Below, in pieces: positions 23,848 through 30,553 of a DNA stretch of 30,553 nt (its first letter is position 1; every line of letters starts with the position of its first letter). Source of the stretch: an uncultured Bacteroides sp. Lineage in GTDB: Bacteria; Bacteroidota; Bacteroidia; Bacteroidales; Bacteroidaceae. The stretch covers positions 1 to 30,553 of the forward strand of contig USEY01000047.1 of assembly GCA_900553815.1 (NCBI GenBank), given 5' to 3'. The notes beneath the pieces were generated by a model. That model made no database searches. It saw nothing but the letters and a program-made list of their open reading frames with translations, and was not told the DNA's origin. The position numbers and the translations under genes are program-made.

Positions 23848-23960
23848 TCGACGATGCGACATGTTGCAGAAACTATCGAAGGACGCTTGTATTGAAAGTC
23901 TCTTTGAAGCACACAACTAGTTGCTATAGGCAATAATAATTATTTCCATTTAGAAGAAAA

Positions 23961-24836
23961 ATGAAAGGAATCATTCTTGCCGGTGGAAGTGCCACCCGTC
24001 TTTATCCCTTGTCGAAGGCTATATCCAAGCAGATAATGCCGGTTTATGACAAGCCGATGATTTATTATCCTCTCTCTACACTGATGCTGGCTGGCATACG
24101 CGAAGTGTTGATTATCTCTACACCGCGTGATTTACCCATGTTTCGCGACTTGTTAGGGAGTGGCGCCGAGATAGGCATGTCTTTTTCTTATAAAGTGCAA
24201 GATAAACCCAATGGGTTGGCACAAGCATTCGTGCTGGGCGCTGACTTTTTAAAGGGAGAGCCAGGTTGTTTGATTTTGGGCGACAATCTGTTTTATGGCC
24301 AGCGTTTTTCGTCCATGTTGCAGCGGGCTGCCTCTTTGACGAAGGGTGCTTGCATCTTTGGCTATTATGTGAAAGATCCGCGAGCCTATGGTGTGGTAGA
24401 ATTTGACGAGGATGGTAAGGTCCTCTCATTGGAAGAAAAGCCAACTAATCCTAAGAGTCATTATGCTGTACCAGGTTTGTATTTCTATGATAGTACAGTG
24501 ACGGTCAAGGCCGCTTCGCTCAAACCTTCGGCCAGAGGTGAGTATGAAATTACCGACCTCAATCGTTTGTATTTGGAAGAAGGAACCTTGAAGGTGGAGC
24601 TCTTTGGGCGTGGCTTCGCGTGGCTCGATACAGGTAATTGTGATAGTTTACTTGAGGCTTCCAATTTTGTGGCAACCATACAGAACCGGCAGGGCTTTCG
24701 TATCAGTTGTATTGAAGAAATAGCTTGGCGCAAAGGTTGGATTGATTCAAAGCAACTTTCCGTATTGGGACAGCGTTTGGACAAGACTGACTATGGAAAG
24801 TATCTGTTGGAGCTGGCTTCCAATGGGAAAGAGTGA
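23961..24836 (+). CDS. rfbA: Glucose-1-phosphate thymidylyltransferase
   Basis: The 291-residue enzyme makes dTDP-glucose from dTTP and glucose 1-phosphate, the first step towards dTDP-rhamnose and related sugars. The nucleotide-binding loop [20 protein letters not shown] is at residues 8-27, with [20 protein letters not shown] after it. The central [27 protein letters not shown] and [15 protein letters not shown] are also diagnostic. Length and start are normal. rfbB follows after 60 nt, so the two probably form an operon. rfbC and rfbD are not present here. Confidence 0.95.
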   Translation: MKGIILAGGSATRLYPLSKAISKQIMPVYDKPMIYYPLSTLMLAGIREVLIISTPRDLPMFRDLLGSGAEIGMSFSYKVQDKPNGLAQAFVLGADFLKGEPGCLILGDNLFYGQRFSSMLQRAASLTKGACIFGYYVKDPRAYGVVEFDEDGKVLSLEEKPTNPKSHYAVPGLYFYDSTVTVKAASLKPSARGEYEITDLNRLYLEEGTLKVELFGRGFAWLDTGNCDSLLEASNFVATIQNRQGFRISCIEEIAWRKGWIDSKQLSVLGQRLDKTDYGKYLLELASNGKE

Positions 24837-24896
24837 GTTTTGCGCTCGCATCAGTCTTTTATAATATTAGGAATAAGTTTATTTAATAGATAAGGA

Positions 24897-26036
24897 ATGA
24901 AAACATATCTTGTGACCGGTGCTGCCGGGTTTATAGGTGCTAACTATATTAAGTACATTTTGGCCAAGCACGATGACATTAAAGTAGTGATTCTTGATGC
25001 CCTGACGTATGCCGGCAATTTAGGCACAATAGCTAAGGATATAGATAACGAACGTTGTTTCTTTGTGAGAGGTAATATTTGCGACCGTCTGCTGGCCGAT
25101 GAGCTTTTTGCACAGTATAAGTTTGATTATGTGGTAAACTTTGCTGCAGAAAGCCATGTAGACCGTAGTATTGAGAATCCGCAACTTTTTTTGGAAACCA
25201 ATATTCTAGGAACGCAGAACCTGCTTGACGCTGCACGTCGTGCATGGGTGACAGGTAAGGATGAGTTTGGCTATCCTACATGGAGAAAGGGCGTGCGCTA
25301 TCACCAAGTCTCTACTGATGAGGTATATGGTTCGCTTGGTGCTGAAGGATATTTTACTGAGAAAACTCCGCTTTGCCCTCATAGTCCATATAGCGCTTCG
25401 AAGACGAGTGCGGACATGGTAGTGATGGCTTACCACGATACTTACAAGATGCCTGTAACTATCACTCGTTGCTCTAACAATTATGGACCTTATCACTTCC
25501 CTGAGAAGTTGATACCGCTTATCATCAAGAATATTTTGGAAGGAAAGAAACTGCCTGTTTATGGTGATGGCAGCAATGTGCGCGACTGGTTGTATGTGGA
25601 GGATCATTGCAAAGCCATTGACTTGGTTGTTCGTAATGGTGTAGAAGGCGAAGTTTACAACGTAGGCGGACACAATGAAAAGACTAACTTGGAAATTGTG
25701 AAGCTGACAATAGCCACCATACATCGCTTGATGACTGAAGAGCCTCGCTATCGCGAAGTATTGAAGAAGAAAGTGAAGGATGCTGACGGACAGATAGACA
25801 TCAGTTGGATAAACGATGACCTGATAACCTTTGTAAAAGACCGTCTCGGACATGACCAACGCTATGCCATTGATCCCACAAAGATAACCAATGCTTTAGG
25901 ATGGTATCCTGAGACGAAGTTTGAGGACGGTATAGTGAAAACTATCGAATGGTATCTCAACAATCAGGATTGGGTAGAAGATGTGACTAGCGGTGACTAT
26001 CAGCACTATTATGAAAATATGTATGGCAAGCGTTGA
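24897..26036 (+). CDS. rfbB: dTDP-glucose 4,6-dehydratase
   Basis: The 379-residue short-chain dehydrogenase/reductase converts dTDP-glucose to dTDP-4-keto-6-deoxyglucose. The NAD-binding motif TGAAGFIGANYIKYIL is at residues 7-22. The catalytic STDEVYG and the YSASKTSADM motif (Tyr-x-x-x-Lys) follow, and the C-terminal half has NYGPYHFPEKLIPLII, GDGSNVRDWLYVEDHC and VYNVGGHNEKTN. It is the second gene of the pair with rfbA and is followed by a strong terminator. The product can feed rhamnose or other deoxysugars in capsule or lipopolysaccharide, depending on genes elsewhere. Confidence 0.95.
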   Translation: MKTYLVTGAAGFIGANYIKYILAKHDDIKVVILDALTYAGNLGTIAKDIDNERCFFVRGNICDRLLADELFAQYKFDYVVNFAAESHVDRSIENPQLFLETNILGTQNLLDAARRAWVTGKDEFGYPTWRKGVRYHQVSTDEVYGSLGAEGYFTEKTPLCPHSPYSASKTSADMVVMAYHDTYKMPVTITRCSNNYGPYHFPEKLIPLIIKNILEGKKLPVYGDGSNVRDWLYVEDHCKAIDLVVRNGVEGEVYNVGGHNEKTNLEIVKLTIATIHRLMTEEPRYREVLKKKVKDADGQIDISWINDDLITFVKDRLGHDQRYAIDPTKITNALGWYPETKFEDGIVKTIEWYLNNQDWVEDVTSGDYQHYYENMYGKR

Positions 26037-26078
26037 TTGGCTTTATAAATCTTAGACGCTAGCTGTGGTAATTAATAT

Positions 26079-26121
26079 CGAGGCGGAACTGCTCTTATTG
26101 GGGTTCCGCCTCGCATTTTTT
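26079..26121. terminator. Terminator between rfbB and menA
   Basis: CGAGGCGGAAC (26079-26089) pairs perfectly with GTTCCGCCTCG (26103-26113) over 11 bp, with a 13-nt loop and a six-T run at 26116-26121. It is a strong terminator for rfbB and may also stop menA transcripts from the other side. Confidence 0.85.
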
Positions 26122-26152
26122 ATGATATAATTCGTCTGTGGCAGGGTTGTTG

Positions 26153-27061
26153 TCAATAGAGAACTATGGCCAGTAGTAATGCAAAAATCAGCATGTTGCG
26201 CGATGTCTCACCTAAAACTGCATTCAGCTTTTTTCCTTGGCGAATGTTTGCTAATTCTTTCCATGTCAGCATGTGTAGGGCTAGATAGATACCCATTGTC
26301 CAAAGATATTCATTGAAGTGCAGTTTACCTTCTACAACAAACCATAAGGGAAGTAATCCAGCCAATAGTCCCATTAGAAGGTAGAGGTAACGGCCGAATG
26401 GTTCACCAAATCGCACTATCAATGTTCGCTTTCCACTTATGGCATCTTGTTCACGGTCGCGGTAGTTGTTGACAACCAGCAAGGTATCTACAGCCAGGCC
26501 GGCGGCCAAACCTAATACCAGACTGTTGGCAGTCAGAGCGTGAGCCTGTACATAGTAGGTCGCTCCTACAGGTACAAGGCCGAAGAATAATAGTACCAAC
26601 AGATCACCCCATCCCATATAGGCCAACCGTAAGGTATAAAGAAAAGCTCCAGCAACGCATGCTATGCCTATGATTATGAGTTCCCAGCCTCCTAATGGCA
26701 ATGCAGGTGCGGTATATATCAGCAATGCCATCCCTGTGCATACTCCCAATATGACCGTCAGTAGAATACCTCGCTTCATAGCTATGGGTGAAATCCATCC
26801 TTCGGCACATGTCCGTTTGGGGCCTAAGCGGTCAGCACGATCACTACCTTTAAGGAAGTCGAACAGGTCATTGATGAAGTTGGCAGCAATCTGCATGACG
26901 CAGGCAAAAACGGCGCATAGACAGACTGCTGCAATGTCTAGTTGTCCGTCGGAGGAGGCTAAGGCTGTGCCTAAGATAACAGGTACTAATGCCCCTGTCA
27001 GTGTCTTGGGGCGCATGGCTAACAGCCAGGCACGTAGAGAATTCTTTTTTACTTCTTTCAT
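26153..27061 (-). CDS. menA: 1,4-dihydroxy-2-naphthoate polyprenyltransferase
   Basis: The 302-residue membrane protein is a UbiA-family prenyltransferase that attaches the polyprenyl chain to 1,4-dihydroxy-2-naphthoate in menaquinone synthesis. About eight to nine membrane segments are visible. The first Asp-rich motif NFINDLFDFLKGSDRADR (about residues 62-79) and the second, NNYRDREQDAISGKRTL (about 198-214), bind the Mg-diphosphate of the donor. The N-terminal WLLAMRPKTLTGALVPVILG is typical of MenA. It follows tilS by 43 nt on the same strand, so the two are probably cotranscribed. Other men genes are not in the window. Confidence 0.92.
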   Translation of the reverse strand: MKEVKKNSLRAWLLAMRPKTLTGALVPVILGTALASSDGQLDIAAVCLCAVFACVMQIAANFINDLFDFLKGSDRADRLGPKRTCAEGWISPIAMKRGILLTVILGVCTGMALLIYTAPALPLGGWELIIIGIACVAGAFLYTLRLAYMGWGDLLVLLFFGLVPVGATYYVQAHALTANSLVLGLAAGLAVDTLLVVNNYRDREQDAISGKRTLIVRFGEPFGRYLYLLMGLLAGLLPLWFVVEGKLHFNEYLWTMGIYLALHMLTWKELANIRQGKKLNAVLGETSRNMLIFALLLAIVLY

Positions 27062-27104
27062 GTTGTTATGGGGGGATAGAGTAAAAGATAGAGAGATTTA
27101 ATTC

Positions 27105-28400
27105 TTACTCACTTGTTTCTTCTTTAATGCTCTTTATTATCAGTACTCGTTTGGTTTCAGGCCCGATTCGGAAGCGATTGTCTGGTCGCTCATCAATAAG
27201 CCACACTATCTCGTTGCCGGCGCAAAGTACCCATTGGCGTCCTTTGGCTGCCAAAGAGAACTTGCGGTCAGTCAGATAGTCGCTTACTTTTTTACGCCCT
27301 TTCATTCCAAAAGGTACAAAACTGTCGCCTTGTTGCCATAGGCGGATTGTGAATGGCTGTGATAATTTGTCGGCATCGAAGCAGGCTGTTGATTTATCGC
27401 GCGGAATGATGAAGTCAGGTGTTAGTTCGCATTCTTCCATTTGTAGTTGGGGAGGGCGTGTGTTTTTTTGTCGTGGCTCTACCAGTAAGTGAGTGCGGTC
27501 TTTCACTATTTGCCACTCTGGGGTATCAAACACTTTTCCAGCTTGTCCATTGAGTGACTTGTAGATGTCGTGCAGTTGCGTGGCATTTACACCTATGGGC
27601 GACAGCAATTCGAACAGCAAAGCTTCAGGTGAGGGCTCGCGCATGAGTGCCGTTATGTCTATTGTTTTGCCATTGTCAGTTGATACACGTTGTCGTGCTT
27701 CTTCTATGGCATGGTGATAGAAACAGGCGGCTTCGTCCAAATGGTGGGCAGTATCCATAATGCTGTCTTTTACCGAGGGGTTGATTTCCTCCATAAATGG
27801 CAAGAGACGGAGGCGTATTTTGTTGCGCGTGTATTCGTCTTGCAGATTGGTGCTGTCAGTCACGTAGCTTTGACTTCGGATTGTCAGATAATGTAAAATA
27901 TCATTTCGTTTCAGGCAAAGTAGGGGCCTGATAATGTGCCCATTGCGCGGCCTGATACCTCGTAGGCCATTGATGCCTGTACCTCGAAGCAGGTTGAGCA
28001 GGAAAGTTTCTACACTGTCGTCAGCATGATGAGCTACGGCTATGGCAGTGGCCTGTAGTTGCTTGCGAAGTGTTTCAAACCATTCATAACGTAGCTCTCG
28101 TGCAGCCATCTCAATGGAGATATGTTTTTGGCTTGCATAATGTTTGGTATCAAAATGGGTAATATGTAATTTCACTTGCCGTTCTTGGCACAATTGCCGC
28201 ACGAAAGTTTCGTCACGGTCAGATTCCGAACCGCGCAAATGAAAGTTGCAATGAGCAGCTTCGCACGCATAGCCTAACTCTTGCAGCATGAGCAGTAAGG
28301 CCACAGAATCTGCGCCTCCGCTCAATGCTACTATTACTTTCTCATTTATGGCCAGCAGGTGATTGTCGGCTATATATCTTGCTACTTTTTTTGTTTCCAT
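27105..28400 (-). CDS. tilS: tRNA(Ile)-lysidine synthase
   Basis: The 431-residue enzyme converts C34 of the CAU-anticodon tRNA-Ile to lysidine with ATP and lysine, so that AUA is read as Ile. The PP-loop SGGADS is at residues 27-32, followed by the N-type ATPase signatures [10 protein letters not shown] and [22 protein letters not shown]. The C-terminal domain has [28 protein letters not shown]. The length fits the two-domain form. The predicted -7 element ends five bases from the ATG, so the mRNA is probably leaderless or nearly so. Confidence 0.94.
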   Translation of the reverse strand: METKKVARYIADNHLLAINEKVIVALSGGADSVALLLMLQELGYACEAAHCNFHLRGSESDRDETFVRQLCQERQVKLHITHFDTKHYASQKHISIEMAARELRYEWFETLRKQLQATAIAVAHHADDSVETFLLNLLRGTGINGLRGIRPRNGHIIRPLLCLKRNDILHYLTIRSQSYVTDSTNLQDEYTRNKIRLRLLPFMEEINPSVKDSIMDTAHHLDEAACFYHHAIEEARQRVSTDNGKTIDITALMREPSPEALLFELLSPIGVNATQLHDIYKSLNGQAGKVFDTPEWQIVKDRTHLLVEPRQKNTRPPQLQMEECELTPDFIIPRDKSTACFDADKLSQPFTIRLWQQGDSFVPFGMKGRKKVSDYLTDRKFSLAAKGRQWVLCAGNEIVWLIDERPDNRFRIGPETKRVLIIKSIKEETSE

Positions 28401-28404
28401 GTTT

Positions 28405-28413
28405 GCAAATATA
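28405..28413 (-). promoter_or_regulatory. tilS promoter, -7 element
   Basis: On the minus strand TATATTTGC is a consensus -7 element, only four bases away from the ATG at 28400-28398. No clear -33 element was found. Transcription would begin at or next to the start codon. Confidence 0.5.
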
Positions 28414-28420
28414 CGTTATT

Positions 28421-28548
28421 CCTTTGGGAATATCTGCTAGGGCAGGGTTAATTTGCTGACATGTCTTCTGTATTGGAGAATAACTTTTTTCTTGTTGGAA
28501 AAAGCTTTTCCCATTGGGATATTTTTTCGCTGGGCATATTGGATAAGG
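28421..28548. repeat. Degenerate TTGGGA repeats of about 22 bp
   Basis: TTGG(G/A)A words occur at about 28424, 28473, 28495, 28514 and 28539, most spaced 19-25 nt and joined by A/T-rich blocks (for example TTGGAAAAAGCTTTTCCC). The array fills part of the 249-nt gap between tilS and the acetyltransferase. The remaining A/T-rich DNA up to 28649 shows no gene. Confidence 0.45.
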
Positions 28549-28649
28549 GTGATTAGTAAACGTATAAAAAATATAAATCAATGTCTTTTATTGCTCTATA
28601 ATCTGTTCTTACAATACTTTAATAGTATTCAAAAAGCAAAGTTTTGTGT

Positions 28650-29309
28650 CTAAATCATGACTTGTTCGTTATTGGATAAAGACGGTAACGTTAATAACCC
28701 GTCAATATCTCCACTTGTAAGATAAGGTAAACTTTGCTTGATTTTCTCGAAAGACCAATTCCACCATTGCAATGCTTCCAATTTTTGAATTGTATCGTCT
28801 GTAAAACGCTTCCTTATAGGTTTGGCAGGAATTCCTCCGACAATCGTATAAGGTGGCACGTCTTTTGTGACAACGGCACGGGTGGCTATGATTGCTCCGT
28901 TTCCGATGTGAACGCCAGCCATAATCACCGCTTCATAACCTATCCATACATCGTTGCCTATTACGATGTCGCCTTTGTTGTCCCAAGCCGTTGCCACATC
29001 CGATTTCTCCAAATCCCAATCCTCATAAAAAAGCGGAAAGGTATAGGTGGATAAGGATTTTAAGGTATGGTTGGCACAGTTGAACAGAAATTTCACACCG
29101 CAGGCAATAGAACAAAACTTGCCGATTATTAGCCGTTCGTGGTTGATAGGATAATGGTAAAGTACATTGTTTCGCTCGAAAAGCAGCGGGTCGGACACGA
29201 AATCATTGTAGATGGTATAGTCGCCTACTTCGATAGATGGGTCTTTCACAACTGCATTCAAGTACACGGTCTGCTTGTCGCCTGTGCGTGGATATATCTT
29301 TTTCATCAT
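28650..29309 (-). CDS. Vat-type xenobiotic (streptogramin A-like) O-acetyltransferase
   Basis: The 219-residue protein is a left-handed beta-helix acetyltransferase of the CatB/Vat group. The opening [16 protein letters not shown], the segment [23 protein letters not shown], the His-bearing NCANHTLKS, and the hexapeptide repeats [21 protein letters not shown] with [12 protein letters not shown] match Vat streptogramin acetyltransferases in order and length. Members use acetyl-CoA to modify a hydroxyl of streptogramin A or other xenobiotics. Resistance is possible but not shown, as many chromosomal homologues have no known substrate. It starts 12 nt after the truncated MATE gene on the same strand, so the pair was probably one transcript. 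Confidence 0.82.
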   Translation of the reverse strand: MMKKIYPRTGDKQTVYLNAVVKDPSIEVGDYTIYNDFVSDPLLFERNNVLYHYPINHERLIIGKFCSIACGVKFLFNCANHTLKSLSTYTFPLFYEDWDLEKSDVATAWDNKGDIVIGNDVWIGYEAVIMAGVHIGNGAIIATRAVVTKDVPPYTIVGGIPAKPIRKRFTDDTIQKLEALQWWNWSFEKIKQSLPYLTSGDIDGLLTLPSLSNNEQVMI

Positions 29310-29321
29310 GACATTTAGTTT

Positions 29322-30497
29322 TTAATAGTGTTTATATTTAAGATAAATGACAGACTGTACCTCAAGTCCAATCACGAACAGGTATTCTACCGTCCAATAA
29401 ACGGCAAGGGATACATCCCAATGGCTCAATTTCCACAGGTAGAACAGATAAGCGGCAATAGTTGTCGCCTGAAAGATGAAAGCCGTTCGTGTTGCTCCTG
29501 TTCCCGTTACAGCATTCATATAGACATGACCGGGTAAGGCAAAAACGTAGTTCAGTAGCATGACCACATACGGTAACCATGCAGTTTGCATGATAGCTGG
29601 ATTGTTTGTATAGATACTAATAACAGCCTGATGGAATATCAATGCAAGCGCAATCAGTGGTAAGCCAATAAAATAACCTAATCGGATTACCCTGTTGCAT
29701 AACGGGAAAACTTGTCTTCTTTCGTTCGCTCCAATCATATTGCTTACCAACGAGCCAGTTGTGGCGGCAAACGAACTGACAATGACAAAGAACAGGGTGG
29801 ATATGCTTCGGAGAATGTTTGCCACTGCCAGTTGTAATTCTCCCAAATGTTCTATTGCTACGAAGAATAGGAACCAAGGGGCTACGCTGATAAACGAATG
29901 GAACATGCTCCAAACGGATACATGACAAACGTGGAGCAATACACCTTTGTCGAATCTCCAAGACAAGCCATAAAGCCTTTTATCCATTTTATGTGAAACA
30001 CAGATTGCCAGCACTACCAACGAACACGCTTCGGCAAAAGACGACGCGATGGCTGCACCTGCTATCCCCATGTCCCAATGGAATATGAGCAGCCAATTAC
30101 TTGGAATGTTCACTAATACGGATGTCAGAGCTGCCATGTTCAAGGCTTTTGTATAGGTAATGCCGACCAAGAAGGAGCGTAAGGCAAGGAACGGAAAGGA
30201 GAACAACAATCCCCAAATTCTCCCATTCAAATAATCAATCACGGCATGATAGACTTCCGCAGAAGCAATCAGCCTGCTTAAAATAATCGGGGACAACAGC
30301 TTGGAGAACAGACATAAAAAGACAGCAAGTCCTGACAGGAAAAACAATCCTTGAAAGAATGTCTTTCCTGTTTCGGAATAATGCCGTTCACCGTTACGTC
30401 GTGCTATTACAACTTGTAAACCCAAACTGAAGCCGAAACCGAGCATATAGATTGCCAAATACCATATTCCGGCAAGGGCAGATGCTCCTAATTCTAT
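29322..30497 (-). pseudogene. MATE-family transporter, 5' end missing
   Basis: The frame encodes about 390 residues of a MATE exporter, including SALAGIWYLAIYMLGFGFSL near its start and about eleven hydrophobic segments. Homology-like sequence runs back through GAA TTA GGA GCA (ELGA) to 30494 and is then cut by an in-frame TAA at 30498-30500. Complete proteins of this branch have roughly 50 more residues, including the first membrane helix, before ELGAS. No ATG suits the full domain. An internal ATG (30446) or TTG (30458) could only give a protein lacking helix 1. The upstream sequence does not resemble a MATE gene. Loss of the 5' end by insertion or recombination is the likely cause. Confidence 0.75.
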
Positions 30498-30500
30498 TTA

Positions 30501-30553
30501 TGAATGTCCGCAAACGTCCCAATTAGCAAAGTTTAAACAGGCTCTGAGATGCC
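30501..30553. mobile_element. Foreign sequence next to the truncated MATE gene, possibly an IS end
   Basis: The 53 bases to the window edge do not continue the MATE gene and include GTTTAAACAGGCTCTGAG, which resembles the ends of some Bacteroidetes insertion sequences. Only the edge is visible, so the element cannot be named. It could also be a rearrangement point or an assembly end in a repeat. Confidence 0.3.

Overview
The window looks like chromosomal DNA of a Bacteroidales gut bacterium, most likely Bacteroides or Phocaeicola. Three things point there. The promoters that can be read have the Bacteroidetes form (TTTG or CTTG, 18-20 nt, then TAnnTTTG). Shine-Dalgarno sequences are mostly weak. 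The gene sets are typical of the group: uxaC/LacI/uxaB, a two-gene LysO, and an ilv operon carrying an acyl-ACP thioesterase. No rRNA, tRNA or CRISPR array was seen.

Layout. 2-280: 3' end of a DUF3874/VirE-like gene. 472-4730: hexuronate module, with uxaC on the minus strand divergent from a LacI-type regulator and uxaB on the plus strand. 4906-6252: MATE transporter (minus). 6376-7587: lysO promoter, a possible 36-codon leader ORF and the split lysine exporter (plus). 8043-8624: SlyD-like FKBP isomerase (minus). 8877-15456: ilv operon (plus), ordered promoter, leader peptide, attenuator, ilvD, ilvB, ilvN, FAT thioesterase, ilvC. 15588-19180: his operon (minus), convergent with ilv, ordered promoter, leader peptide, attenuator, hisG, hisD, hisC. 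19252-23193: hotdog thioesterase, secreted SGNH/CE2-type esterase and ppk1 (all minus). 23309-26036: YfcE-type phosphodiesterase, rfbA and rfbB (plus). 26153-28400: tilS then menA (minus). 28650-30497: Vat-type xenobiotic acetyltransferase preceded by a MATE gene that has lost its 5' end. 30501-30553: foreign sequence, possibly the end of an insertion sequence.

The strongest finding is a pair of ribosome-mediated transcription attenuators in front of two neighbouring amino-acid operons. The ilv leader encodes 24 residues, half of them Ile, Leu or Val, with four consecutive Val codons. The his leader encodes MKTRTTHHHHHHPDE, with six consecutive His codons and a tail like enterobacterial HisL. 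In both, a 12-bp terminator stem with seven U residues lies downstream. A competing antiterminator arm starts exactly at, or one base after, the leader stop codon, 12 nt past the last regulatory codon. The shared geometry suggests one common design.

Other points of interest are the overlapping divergent promoters at uxaC/lacI and ppk/yfcE, a 14-bp palindrome on the lysO promoter, long gaps inside the ilv operon filled with imperfect hairpins, several degenerate repeats of about 22-bp period between genes, a probably leaderless tilS mRNA, and the truncated MATE gene at the right edge.
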